Source: Cardiocondyla obscurior
Taxonomy: Eukaryota > Arthropoda > Insecta > Hymenoptera > Formicidae
Direction of reading: 5' to 3'
Length of the DNA stretch: 64,000 nt
NCBI RefSeq assembly: GCF_019399895.1
Contig: NC_091880.1
Location: 434,001 to 498,000 of the forward strand
Below, in pieces: positions 54,601 to 63,316 of the stretch. The notes under the pieces are model-generated. The model was given only the letters and a program-made list of their open reading frames with translations, ran no database searches and was not told the origin of the DNA. The translations under genes were made by a program, and so were the position numbers. Within the stretch, counting starts at the first letter, position 1; each line of letters starts with the position of its first letter.

Positions 54601-56212
54601 TTAATGAGGTGAGCGATCGAGATAAGAGGGACCTCTCTCTCAACCCACGAGATTTTATTGAACGAGCAAGCAATGTTTTTTTTATATTTTTTTGCAGCTT
54701 GAACCTGTACGAGTTAATCAAAAAGAATAATTATCAAGGATTCAGCCTGAGCCTAATTCGCCGTTTCGCCAATTCGTTAATTAGCTGCCTGAGATTGTTG
54801 TACCGAGAGAACATTATTCACTGCGACTTGAAACCGGTATGTAACGCCAACGAGAGCGCCGGTGGGCTATGTTTTATTTAAGTTTAATTCCGAGTGCCAT
54901 ATCTAATGCGCATTGTTGTTACCGTTGCAGGAAAACGTGCTGCTGAAGCAGCGTGGGAGCAGCTCGATCAAAGTCATCGATTTCGGCTCGTCGTGTTATA
55001 GTCATCAACGCGTTTACACGTATATACAGTCGAGGTTTTACAGGAGTCCGGAAGTGATTCTCGGCCTTCCCTACGGCACGCCGATCGATATGTGGAGCCT
55101 GGGCTGCATCTTGGCCGAGTTGTACACGGGGTATCCGCTGTTTCCCGGAGAAGACGAGATAGAGCAGCTCGCCTGTATTATGGAAGTTCTTGGTCTGCCG
55201 CCGGAACACATTATCAATCACGCCACTCGTCGCAGGCTCTTCTTCGGTAAGCTATTAATATCCACGAGTAGTAGAAACCGGAGGCAGAGGTTATGCGTTT
55301 CCCCCTTACTGAAGATAAAAGTACTTGTGCCGCGCACGGTAATATTCAAAGAACCGGGTTTAAAATAATTGCAGATCAGAAGGGAAGTCCACGATGCGTG
55401 ACAAACAGCAAGGGCAAGAAGAGGTGGGCAGGCAGCAAGAACCTCTCGCTAGCGCTTCGATGTTCCGACATGCTCTTCGTAAACTTTGTCAGCAGATGCC
55501 TCGAGTAAGTTCTTCACAATGCGTATCCTCGTGTAGATTTATTACTTGAAAATTCCGTTATGCGAAACGTCGGCAAAATCAACCTCGCCATTATGGGATC
55601 CTTGAAAGTCTAAAGTTGCCAGTTGACAAATTGCTTTATGGAAATTACTAAGTTATTTTATTCTGAATCTTACGAAGTTTACTTTCTAATCGGGAGTTGC
55701 AAACTAAACAAACACTTAAAACTAACAGGTGGGATCCAAAGAAGCGTATGACCCCCGACGAGGCGATGCGTCACGAGTGGCTGACTTCGTCGTCGTCTTC
55801 GCACGTGAGCTCCTCCACATCGGCGATAGCCTCGTCGACAGTGAACGCGAGCGCGAACACGACGACGACGAGCGTTGAGACGCCACGGGAATCCTCGCAC
55901 GCTCCGCAGACGGTGAGCGTGACCGTGAGCGCGCCGCGGCAGCGGGCGACGACGATGGAGGACCCGCCGTACACGATGTACCGGTTTTATAAAGGCCGTA
56001 AGTACGTGCAGAAGGTCTCTACAGGCACAGACGGCACCGACAACGGCGGCGGTCTGATGGTGAAGAGCAAGCTAAACGGCAGCGCGAGCAGTCACGCCCT
56101 GGCTAGCAATACGCAGACAGCGACGTCGAGACACGCATCAACTGGTGACATCGTCGCGAGCTTAGATCCGAATCTCGACGACTCAGGCACGTTCTTGCCG
56201 CCGATATTGTGA
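24576..56212 (+). CDS. DYRK4: Class II DYRK protein kinase, DYRK4-like (ten exons, 644 aa)
   Basis: This is a dual-specificity kinase of the DYRK family: it phosphorylates its own activation-loop tyrosine and then Ser/Thr residues on substrates. The joined exons (24576-24665, 35484-35639, 52973-53117, 53590-53806, 54175-54273, 54450-54608, 54698-54836, 54931-55246, 55375-55504, 55729-56212) total 1935 bases and keep frame at each GT-AG junction. The N-terminus (1-130) is disordered and Asn-rich around 100-115. Residues 131-203 are the class II N-terminal region and DH box. The kinase domain is about 204-502: glycine loop GKGSFG 211-216, Lys233, helix C Glu248, HCDLKP 330-335, DFG 352-354, YTY 364-366. 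The tail (503-644) is Ser/Thr-rich and ends LPPIL. The closest affinity, judged by recalled family features, is vertebrate DYRK4 and fly Dyrk3; automated annotation may name it DYRK2. The start is supported by an in-frame TAG at 24558-24560. Confidence 0.94.
25700..25723. repeat. 24-base T homopolymer in intron 1
   Basis: There are 24 consecutive T residues. It is among the longest of many A/T homopolymers in this window. No flanking duplication or SINE-like body was evident, so I treat it as a simple repeat. Confidence 0.9.
31125..31139. repeat. AG dinucleotide microsatellite
   Basis: A run of about seven AG units lies inside a longer purine-rich stretch in DYRK intron 1. Confidence 0.85.
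31522..31827. promoter_or_regulatory. Dense CAGGT/E-box cluster, candidate intronic enhancer
   Basis: CAGGT, or its complement ACCTG, occurs at 31562, 31570, 31577, 31599, 31658, 31758, 31785 and 31822. CAGCTG at 31522 and CACGTG at 31604 are also present. Random sequence of this length would hold less than one CAGGT core on the two strands together. Such cores are bound by Snail/Scratch-type zinc fingers and by bHLH E-proteins, and CAGGTA resembles the Zelda-type motif. Which factor uses them, if any, is unknown. Confidence 0.4.
34566..34634. repeat. A-rich low-complexity tract
   Basis: Runs of A are interrupted by T and G, including AAAT repeats and several A8-A14 runs, in the distal part of DYRK intron 1. 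No associated element was recognised. Confidence 0.85.
35484..35639 (+). CDS. DYRK4: DYRK exon 2 (residues 31-82)
   Basis: The acceptor GATTACAG precedes 35484 and the donor GTAAGT follows 35639. The 52 codons are phase 0 at both ends, so the exon could be skipped without a frameshift. It encodes a Gly/Val/Thr/Asn-rich segment (SPGTLHKDVGG and onward to NPVSHE) that is probably disordered and carries no known motif. Confidence 0.78.
38863..38882. repeat. 20-base T homopolymer
   Basis: An uninterrupted T run in DYRK intron 2, followed by AT-rich sequence. It is a simple repeat with no attached element seen. Confidence 0.9.
41718..41737. repeat. 20-base T homopolymer
   Basis: An uninterrupted T run in DYRK intron 2, about 260 bases from a 19-base A run at 41998-42016. 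The pair could fold back on itself, but the segments between show no other inverted symmetry. Confidence 0.88.
41998..42016. repeat. 19-base A homopolymer
   Basis: An uninterrupted A run in DYRK intron 2; a simple repeat. Confidence 0.88.
44924..44947. repeat. Perfect 10-base stem, 4-base loop hairpin
   Basis: CGTGCGTGTG and its exact reverse complement are separated by CACT, in DYRK intron 2. The stem is too short for a microRNA precursor. It may be a dimeric binding site or chance in alternating purine-pyrimidine sequence. Confidence 0.55.
46243..46276. repeat. Purine (GA-rich) tract
   Basis: An uninterrupted run of A and G, mostly GA and GAAA units, in DYRK intron 2. GA tracts can recruit GAGA-type factors in insects, but this is a simple repeat without other support. 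Confidence 0.7.
52427..52444. repeat. Hexamer tandem repeat (CACACG)x3
   Basis: Three exact copies of CACACG in DYRK intron 2, about 530 bases before exon 3. Confidence 0.8.
52973..53117 (+). CDS. DYRK4: DYRK exon 3 (residues 83-130, codon 131 split)
   Basis: The acceptor TTGTTTCAG precedes 52973 and the donor GTACGTGAG follows 53117. The exon ends in phase 1. It encodes KLPSFFNSKP, then an Asn-rich stretch (about residues 100-115), then a segment ending SPEVY that leads into the class II DYRK N-terminal region. Confidence 0.82.
53493..53516. repeat. 24-base A homopolymer before exon 4
   Basis: 24 consecutive A residues in DYRK intron 3, ending 73 bases before the exon 4 acceptor. Confidence 0.9.
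53590..53806 (+). CDS. DYRK4: DYRK exon 4 (residues 131-203, N-terminal class II region)
   Basis: The exon encodes AARLPMTPQEAV, the EIWYLG segment and the DH box (GGYDDENGSY, then VLHDHISYR). These elements act together with the kinase domain in class II DYRKs and support tyrosine autophosphorylation. It enters in phase 1 and leaves in phase 2 at a GTAAGC donor. Its acceptor is unusual: AG at 53588-53589 follows a run of A, and the pyrimidine tract sits further upstream. The reading frame and protein conservation still make this the only sensible junction. Confidence 0.9.
54175..54273 (+). CDS. DYRK4: DYRK exon 5 (kinase glycine loop and catalytic lysine)
   Basis: The acceptor GCTTTCAG precedes the exon and a GTACGC donor follows it. 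It encodes YEILEVIGKGSFGQV, then AIK with the ATP-binding Lys233. Arg203 and Arg236 are split across its borders. Confidence 0.93.
54450..54608 (+). CDS. DYRK4: DYRK exon 6 (helix C to hinge)
   Basis: The acceptor TCCCCGCAG precedes 54450 and the donor GTGAGC follows 54608. It encodes NKKRFHHQALIEVRILEHL, with helix C Glu248 expected to pair with Lys233, and runs to the hinge segment SFELMS. The NKKRFH spelling and the YFYFRNH segment are DYRK4-like. Confidence 0.93.
54698..54836 (+). CDS. DYRK4: DYRK exon 7 (catalytic loop start)
   Basis: The acceptor TTTTTTTGCAG precedes 54698 and a GTATGT donor follows 54836. It encodes NLYELIKKNNYQGFS and ends with HCDLKP. Asp332 is the catalytic base. 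The Cys in place of the usual Arg of HRD is normal for DYRKs. Confidence 0.93.
54931..55246 (+). CDS. DYRK4: DYRK exon 8 (activation loop)
   Basis: The acceptor CCGTTGCAG precedes 54931 and a GTAAGC donor follows 55246. It encodes ENVLLK, the DFG motif (352-354), the YTY activation loop (364-366; Tyr366 is the expected autophosphorylation site), SRFYRSPE, DMWSLGC and the PGEDE region. Confidence 0.95.
55375..55504 (+). CDS. DYRK4: DYRK exon 9 (kinase C-lobe)
   Basis: The acceptor TAATTGCAG precedes 55375 and a GTAAGT donor follows 55504. It encodes DQKGSPRCVTNSKGKKR, a class-specific insert, and runs to the conserved RCLE. Codons 441 and 484 are split across its borders. Confidence 0.92.
55729..56212 (+). 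CDS. DYRK4: DYRK exon 10 (end of kinase domain and C-terminal tail)
   Basis: The acceptor ACTAACAG precedes 55729 and TGA is at 56210-56212. It begins WDPKKRMTPDEAM, the last kinase subdomain. A tail of about 140 residues rich in Ser, Thr and Ala follows, with a basic-aromatic patch YRFYKGRKY near 568-576 and the end FLPPIL. Vertebrate DYRK4 also ends in a similar LPPI motif, as I recall the family, which supports the assignment. Confidence 0.93.
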
Positions 56213-58724
56213 AGTCGGGTTTGCGCCAGCCACTTCTAAACGTGCTACCACGCGTACCGACGTGATCAACAAGCAGGCTCTTTGCACCGCTACGAAAAGT
56301 GTACGTAGATGTATATTCACTTGACAATGCGAGTAGGTGCATTTGAACGAAAGGCGCGTGTAGAACTGGCTGGCCGGTCCGACGTTACCGTTTCTCGATG
56401 CCAAACGGCTAGTTAAGCACAGAGTCGCTAGTCTCGGCATGTATCGAGCTATGAGGCCAAAATGACGATCTGACGACGGGAGAAGAGCGCGCACGAACAT
56501 AGCGAACAATATAGCGATCGGGTGATCGATTTGCGTGCTCTCGGGGACTCTGGCAATCCAATGTCTGTCACTCAGGTAATCGTAACAAATTCGCGCGCGC
56601 GCGCATTATCGTAGTTATTCGCGAAACGTAGACTTGCTGCCTAATGAGAAGATTAGTATTAATAGCGTATACCAACTACATTTCGACATGGACCATCGTA
56701 CCAATTTTTCTTGAGCGTTTATCTTGCGCTTATTCGAAACTCACGATATATTAAAAGATGACGTAATTTCAGCCATACATGTAAAAAGAATTACAATTGA
56801 AAGTTTGTATAGAGCGTAGTCTGTCTTACGGTCGATTAATCGTAAAAAAAACGATTCGTCGTTCAGTTGCGACGACAGAAAGGGAAGCCCAAGCGGGTGG
56901 AAAGTATATTGTATAGCAGCATCGGTATTTTAGATAACTACGCGAGTGCAAGCGGCGCGATACAGTGCAAGTGGCAACGATGTGTAGGAGATAGAAAAGC
57001 GAGAAGGAGTTTAAGGCGAAGCACATTATAGTCAAACAACTATACGCCCGACTTTGCAGCGTTACGTCGAGGATTACCATCGAATTACGGTCGCACCGAG
57101 AAGACCTGAGTTGTTCGAGACCCGTGTCGTCAACGCAGGGTCGCGCGATTAATAACGAAGCGTCAAGGCGAGGAGTAACATTAAAATACATGAAGCGTGC
57201 CCCAGTTAAACGAGGCCTGAGTAGTCTTATTGTGATATTAAACTACCACTGTCTTACTTAGATCTCTCTGATATTAAGAAGTAATGATCGCTAATATAAT
57301 AATTTCAATTTACTATTAATCATTATTTTCTTATTATCTGTAATAATCGCTGTATCGCTACTATTATCGCAAAGATATAGCGACATACAAGTAACGAGGA
57401 TTATCATCGATATAACGACAGAGTTAACACTACTTATATACGTAGGCATGTACAGATTTTAATTACGCGTTTTCGAAGTCTCGAAACAGCAGCAGCGTGC
57501 TAGTTCGCTTACTACGAATACGTAAAAAAAAAAATGAAAAAAGATTAAAAAAGCATCTCAATTGTCTTGGTTAATTTTCAGTAAATTTTTCAGTGATTTC
57601 CACATTACGCCGCTCTTCTGTTGTCATTAATCATTTACACGACGTAATGCATGCTTTATTACGTCGAAATTAATTAATGTTGATTAACGCCCTTCTTTCC
57701 CTTTTCTCTGTGAGATTCTTCTCCGCCTTCGCAGTACCACTCATTTACGCATTGCTCGTAGCTTCCTAGCATTAATTAGCAATTTATGATTTGACGCGCC
57801 CTTTCGGAAACTTGCGAGCATTTTGCGACATGCAGAGGATTTGACAAAAGAAAACAAAATCTATTGTATAGTATTATAACGTTAGGCTACTTTTAGACAT
57901 GATAATTGTTCGATGTGCCCGTACCCATTCTAAAGTTTCATAAAACGCACGACCTTGTAATAATTACATCATTATAACATTAAAAACACGAGACGCATCA
58001 TGTTTGGTCGTTTGCCGCTTTCGAGCTTCCATCGCAAAACGTTATCTTCCGTTTTTGCATGCTTCTTCAGTTCTTAAAGGCACTTTTAAAGTTGTAACGC
58101 GTATTTCATTGCCACGGCCGAAAATTTAAGCAGATACGTGAATATTGATACTTGCAAATTACGATCGAAAACAAGAGACTGATATAAATTATTATTTTAT
58201 ATTGGAAACATGACGAAATTGTTCCTAAATAGTTCATTTTGTAAATCGGTATGTTGCCTTACTTTCAATTTTTATTTAATTTTTTTTTCTTTTTTTTTTT
58301 ACCAAACTTGTTTAGTTCCTTTTTGTGAAATTACAGTTTGATTCGCAGAAAGTTAACGAACGTCTCACGACGACAATTTAAACGACTAATAAACTGGACT
58401 TGCCATCACAAACGATCCCACTTTAAATCCCAAGACCTTTTAGAACAATTAATATTGTACCAAACGTAGTGGTATCGCGCAACATAATCGGTGAATGGCC
58501 AATAAATGCGAGCGGAAATATAATATTAAGAATTACATATATAATTGTATTATTCGTGCGGCGAATCTGCCCTAACGAACGACTGATGAAGTAGCGCATA
58601 TTACATATAATATAATGATACACGATTCTCACAAATTATAGCGGGTTCGTAGCAGTCGCTCTCGAGTAATCATGTCGACGTAGCGGCGATCGTCACGAAA
58701 TCTCGGGTAAATGTTTCGTTCGAT

Positions 58725-58732
<8 letters not shown>

Positions 58733-58755
<23 letters not shown>
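58733..58755. repeat. 23-base A homopolymer in the 3' UTR
   Basis: 23 consecutive A residues followed by further A-rich sequence. Oligo(dT) priming could start here internally and mimic a transcript end. Confidence 0.9.
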
Positions 58756-58762
<7 letters not shown>

Positions 58763-58957
58763 AAATTTAAAAAAATGATGAAAGAAGAAGAAAAAGAAAA
58801 TCGACGAGAGTAATGAGGCGACAATTTCTAGAACGAGATATATCAAATTGTGTATAAAATAAAAACGTGACTGTATGTGCGTGCATGCATGCGTGTCTGC
58901 GAGGGAATACTCTTCTTGAGAGAGAAAAAAAGTGAAAAAGTGTGGCGTATAGTTATG

Positions 58958-58980
58958 CACACACACACACACATATATAT
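58958..58980. repeat. CA/TA compound microsatellite
   Basis: About eight CA units pass directly into TA units, inside the DYRK 3' UTR. Confidence 0.88.
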
Positions 58981-60577
58981 CTATTATATAAATATATATA
59001 CCATTATACACGTGAGACGTGGAACCGCGCAAAGCAAAACGAGTTAAGTCTAGGATACGATAAAGGACAGTTAAATGGGCGTTCGTGAAGAACACGCAGA
59101 ACTTCGTTCGCGAAGAGCGTTCCGCCCCTTAAAAAAAAAGGCTAAACACCGTTCAATTGTACAGTCTTAAGTTCTTAGTTGTGTTCACTATTGTATACAG
59201 CGGGATCAAATTATAGTATCTGTATAAACGGGACGGTTGTATTATCATCTACGTGACGTGCATCATAACTTACATAAGTGGCATATGCACGCCTAAAAAA
59301 AAAGGAAAAAAAAAAAAAAAAAAACATACAAGAAGCATGTTCGTACAGCGAAAACTACCTTAGCGGTTGGTTTGTTTGGCGTCAGTTAACTCAAACTGGG
59401 TCCTTGTCCTCTAAAAGAGACAGATGGACTGCGAGCAAAGACACTGATATTGACTAAGTCGGGACTAAAGTAAAAAAAAAAAAAAAACATGGCCTGTATA
59501 CTATTTCCATCCGAAGAACAGCGAAAATCCGTAAAAATTCAATGTCCTTCAACTGAAAGCTGCTCGACTTCGCACCTGGTCAATTCGTCGTTTGCGAACG
59601 AATAGTCATTGCCGTGTGCTGCGATTTCTCCATACGGCGCGGACGGAAAAGGGAGACAATCGCTTTTTCTAGTCCAGGATGTAACGAACGTGCTCCGAAC
59701 ATGCGCATCTCATTTGAACGCGGTAGAAAGAAAGAGGTGATTTCTCTACGACTTCGGCGAAGGAATGTTCCGCGCGGCGTCTATCCCGTTAGATCAGTGT
59801 GCAACTAATTAACGAGTTTTAACGACATGATTAGGTACTATCGAATTAAATTAAGTACAATACGCGTGCTCCTCCGTGACGGATAACGCGTCCGACGATT
59901 GAGGGACACCCTTACGGGATGTTAATTACGAAGAGTCACCGCCGCGATGGCTGAGCCTCGTAGATCATCCTAGTAGGACAATCATAGCGTTACGCGTTTG
60001 TATTAGACGCGCTAGTAAATTTTCATTAGATGATAGAGACGCGAGCGACCATACGACAAGGGAGTATCTCTCGTTCGAGAACCGTAAAGTGATCTTGTGG
60101 GCGCGCATCGCGACGGAGGGATCGTTTTAGACTGTCGAACGACGGCCACGCGCACGCTTCGCTCTTCTGGACCCGTAACGGTTATCTCGGTACGCGGATC
60201 CGTGCGGAAGTAAGCATATCTCGAGAGCACGAGGAGGAAAAAGAATGGCGAGGGAGAACGATAGCCGATAAACATGTAGGAGCGAGGGGTACATAGAGTG
60301 ATTTGTAATCTGGCGTTCAATTGCGGATGTCTTGTTATAAACATGTAAGTGCGAGTTCGTCAATTTCTGCCCCAGATTTAATTATAGCGAACGAGAGAAT
60401 TGCTAAGTAATAAATGATTATAATAACATTGGTATATATATTACTATATGTATATATATATACTGATACGAAGCATCATCTTTTGTATCATTTGTTCGTT
60501 TGTTTTTATCTTACTGCGTTTGTCTTTCATTATTAATGCAATACCAAGATGACTCGGTTTCGACTCGGTATCTTGTG

Positions 60578-60585
60578 TGTAAATA
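60578..60585 (+). promoter_or_regulatory. Pumilio-type element
   Basis: TGTAAATA fits the Pumilio/PUF consensus TGTANATA. It lies 8 bases upstream of the distal poly(A) signal. A second match, TGTATATA, is at 60449-60456 within TA-rich sequence, where a chance match is likelier. Confidence 0.4.
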
Positions 60586-60592
60586 TATAACT

Positions 60593-60598
60593 AATAAA
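60593..60598 (+). terminator. Poly(A) signal of the DYRK gene
   Basis: AATAAA, followed after about 25 bases by G/T-containing sequence. It is the last good signal before the convergent CCDC43 gene. Confidence 0.55.
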
Positions 60599-60686
60599 AA
60601 AAATATGTATACAAATGCAGCGGGAGTATGTCTTACGCTTCTCTTATCTCGCAACGTTGAATACTAAATGTCAGTGATTTAAATAG

Positions 60687-60692
60687 TTTATT
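60687..60692 (-). terminator. Poly(A) signal of CCDC43
   Basis: TTTATT on the + strand is AATAAA on the - strand, about 550 bases beyond the CCDC43 stop. It predicts cleavage near 60665-60675, only tens of bases from the predicted end of the DYRK transcript. Confidence 0.5.
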
Positions 60693-61241
60693 TAACATAC
60701 TCATATTAAATACACCATTTATATGAGATACAACGCATTATGCTAAACAGGTTGAGAAGTAAAAGATACGTCGGTATTCAGAACTATGTTCATTGACGTA
60801 ATATCCTGCTGCTAATATTAATTAGTGAGTTCTGAATACAGACTAAATATCAGGAGTGTTAGAAATCAATAGAGAAAGTTGAGATAGAAGAGTAGAGTAA
60901 GGTAAGTAACCTAACGAACCTCTTTTTCTTTTTTAGGAGAAAAAAGAAATTTTTTTTTAGAAAGACAGAAGGCACAGGATGATTTGACGTCATAACGTGA
61001 TGTATAGTATTGTTCCTTGGAGACATATTCATTCATACTGAATCCGTAAAGTTGTCTTCTAATGACAGAGATGACTGCTACACACACATTTTTCTAATGA
61101 AAATATATGATCGATGGGTAATTTAAATAATTGTCGGAGATGGTTACATGCGCGACAATATAGATAGATATATATGATACCACAGCATATATATATAGTC
61201 GATAATTTCGAAGCAAATTTCCCAATTCTCTTGTTTCGATG

Positions 61242-61314
61242 CTACCTTCGTCTCTCGCCCTTTTGAGTTTTTCTTTTCTCTTTTTTTTCTTCTTTCAATT
61301 GCTTCTGCTTCTCC
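61242..61314 (-). CDS. CCDC43: CCDC43 exon 3 (residues 185-208 and stop)
   Basis: After an 84-base intron with acceptor AATAATTTTAG, the exon encodes EKQKQLKEEKKEK and ends RKTQKGERRR with TAG at 61242-61244. The basic ending matches the family C-terminus, which confirms this short exon. Confidence 0.9.
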
Positions 61315-62408
61315 CTAAAATTATTAAAAAAAAAAAAAGGCTTATACATTTGTCATATATAAACAGGCTCTTAGTGCAATACTGGATTATTCTCCTACCT
61401 GTCCTCTTTATCTTTTTCCTTTTTCTTTTGGCTCTCCAGTTTGGCCTTTTCCCGTTTTTCTCTCTCTTGCTGTACGATGGTAGCTGCATTCAAATTTTTT
61501 TCTATCCCACAGTCTCCGCCGGTCGCTCCGTCTTCTTCCCCATCTCCCTCGGTATTGTCCTCGTCAGACATTTGACTGTATTGTGCCAATATAGCTTCTC
61601 GTATTCGTTTCTCTTCCTCCGTATAGCTTCTCTGGGTTGTCGTGGGTAAACTCTGCGACTCTAGCATCTTTGCCAGCCTGACATCGACGTCTTCCGTTGG
61701 TGCAGGTGCCGCAGCTACTTCCTCCGTTGGCAACCATTCTGCCCACGCACTTAAAATCTCCGCTACGTGATTGCTAATATTGTCCTCCTGTAACGAAAGA
61801 GAAGCAACTCTATGTATCAAGATACATTGCGTAATCACATGCAAGACACACAGATAAGAATGACTATTACTTGTTTATTTCGACTAAAAATTACAGGAAT
61901 AAAAAGTGAAATATATCTCATAAAAGATCAATACAAGAAATTAACGTAAATTAAAATTCTTCTCGTGCTTGTCCCTTGTTAATTTTTTTCATTTTCGTCT
62001 GCATTCTGCCCGGATTTTCGGCGTGCAAAAACGGAGCAAAGATAAAAAGAAAAATTAAAGCGCGAGGCCAACTGACCGGGGCACGCGCGCGCGGAAGAAC
62101 GTGACTCGCTGGAGTTAAACGCGCGGAGGTGGTGGAAACGTACTTTCGGAGCTCGTGGCTATTTCCAGCCGGCTGACCGTACGGGCGCCGCGATTCTAAC
62201 CTCAACGCAGCTACGCGCTCGCAGCGCGTAAGCCCACACTCACCGTGATGCCCGCGAGTATGCTTTCGAGCGCTTCGGTCTTCTCGTCCTCGGGCTCGTC
62301 GCCTTCGAGGATGCCCTTGATGTACGTGCCGAAGACACCCTCGTCCGTGTTGAGCGCCTGCAGCTTCTTGCTGAGCCAGGCGTCGAAGGAGCTCGCCGCG
62401 ACCGCCAT
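61242..62408 (-). CDS. CCDC43: CCDC43-family coiled-coil protein (three exons, 208 aa)
   Basis: The exons are 62244-62408, 61399-61787 and 61242-61314 on the - strand; they total 627 bases and keep frame at GT-AG borders. The N-terminal half (FDAWLSKKLQALN, GTYIKGILEG, ILAGITEDNI) matches the conserved N-terminal domain of animal CCDC43. An acidic linker with SYTEEEKRIREAILAQYSQM follows. The C-terminal 55 residues or so are a Lys/Glu-rich coiled coil ending TQKGERRR, close to the family ending. The length compares with about 224 aa in human. Its molecular role is poorly defined. It is convergent with the DYRK gene and divergent from the Rieske gene. Confidence 0.93.
61399..61787 (-). CDS. 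CCDC43: CCDC43 exon 2 (residues 56-184, codon 185 split)
   Basis: The acceptor TTTCGTTACAG lies just above 61787 and a GTAGGAG donor just below 61399. It encodes EDNISNHVAEIL, an Ala/Pro-rich acidic linker, the EEEKRIREAILAQY motif, an Asp/Glu/Gly-rich stretch and the start of the Lys/Glu coiled coil. Confidence 0.93.
62244..62408 (-). CDS. CCDC43: CCDC43 exon 1 (residues 1-55)
   Basis: The exon runs from ATG (62406-62408) to a GTGAGT donor just below 62244, exactly 55 codons. It encodes MAVAASSFDAWLSKKLQ and onward to ESILAGIT. The start matches the position of the family N-terminus, with a short leader before the FDAWL motif. Confidence 0.93.
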
Positions 62409-63108
62409 CGCGAGGCCGTTCCCGGCGCGTCGTTAACGCGGGCTTCGGTCCCGCCGCCGCTTGCTCGCGCGCTGATCCGTCAAACCCCGCCGCGAGAAAA
62501 GCGGAAGGAAGGTAAGGCCGCAGCGCGTTGCCGCGATGACGCGTCCACGCCCGCCTGAGCGATTACATCTTTCGACTTCCACTGATCGCGACCCACCGGC
62601 AGCCGGGCTCGGTCATCTCCACGACGGCGCGGGCATCGTCGCCGGGCTGCTTTATCACTTCTATCTCGTTCCCGTGGCGCAGATCCTCCCCGCGGTGCAC
62701 ATATAAATCGCGCGTGCCTGTCGCGTACTCCGTTTCGGGAGCCGCATTTCCGGAGCGTGCGCACCTTGCCGTTCTGACCATCGCAACTGCGCGCGCGGAG
62801 CGCTCGGCGACGTGAGTCCGCAGTCTGTAAGTGGGACGAGTAATTTTTGCTGCATTGCACATAAAAAATTTACATTACATTATTTATCCTATCTTAAAAA
62901 ATTGGTGAGTGACGCATGAATTAGCTTTTGATTTTTCAAAACCGCCGCGTTCTCGACAGATGATTCGGCCAATGTCGGTACAGATGATCGCGCTCGCGCG
63001 GTTAACTTCGCTCGTAACGCCGCGCCGCGGCGTAAGGCCGCAGTGATTCCGCGTAGCCTCGCGTATGTGTCGTCCCGTTCGTTGTCACGGACGTATTCAC
63101 CGTGAAAT
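62409..63108. promoter_or_regulatory. Divergent promoter interval between CCDC43 and the Rieske gene
   Basis: The two start codons are 700 bases apart on opposite strands, so the interval must hold both 5' UTRs and a promoter or promoters. It is CpG-rich, and I saw no TATA box in a convincing position. Shared control of two widely expressed genes is plausible but inferred. A coding-looking frame on the - strand (62563-62781) lies inside it and is listed separately. Confidence 0.6.
62563..62781 (-). CDS. Possible small ORF (72 aa) in the promoter interval
   Basis: A - strand frame from ATG 62781 (or ATG 62862 for 99 aa) ends at TAA 62563. The stretch RGEDLRHGNEIEVIKQPGDD and what follows has mixed residue content and third positions mostly C or G, unlike the Arg-rich chance frames elsewhere. 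I do not recognise the protein. It may be an upstream ORF in a long CCDC43 5' UTR, an exon of an unidentified gene, or chance. Confidence 0.3.
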   Translation of the reverse strand: MVRTARCARSGNAAPETEYATGTRDLYVHRGEDLRHGNEIEVIKQPGDDARAVVEMTEPGCRWVAISGSRKM

Positions 63109-63316
63109 ATGAACGTGATCGCGAAATCGACGACTCTGTCGCCGTTCCTGCGGGCAACAGCGACCGCCGTGTCGAACGGCACGCTGCCCGTGGCCGCGAC
63201 TGGTAAGGTTCACAAGCCAAAGATCGCCATTCCGCCTACCGTCAAACGAGCACTCCAGCAGACCATCTATCAGGATCTCCTTGTAGGACCTACGTGCATA
63301 AGCTCGGGAATCGCAG
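63109..63316 (+). CDS. RFeSP: Rieske protein exon 1 (presequence)
   Basis: The exon runs from ATG 63109 to donor GTGCGT after 63316 and ends in phase 1. It encodes MNVIAKSTTLSPFLRATATA and onward to CISSGIA. Arg/Lys with Ser/Thr/Ala and few acidic residues fits mitochondrial import. Confidence 0.92.

Larger units (their letters stand above)
56213..60620 (+). other. Long 3' UTR of the DYRK gene
   Basis: No coding signal is seen between the kinase stop and the poly(A) signal AATAAA at 60593-60598. The stretch is AT-richer than the upstream DNA. It has another AATAAA at 58388-58393, which would give a UTR of about 2.2 kb. It contains A runs at 58733-58755, 59306-59324 and 59473-59487, a CA/TA microsatellite at 58958-58980, Pumilio-type TGTANATA motifs at 60449 and 60578, and a TGTGAT K-box-like motif at 57231. 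The exact UTR end is inferred. Confidence 0.6.

Noticed and set aside
61239..61649. 136-codon + strand frame with hydrophobic translation
   Set aside because: It is the antisense shadow of the Lys/Glu-rich exons of CCDC43.
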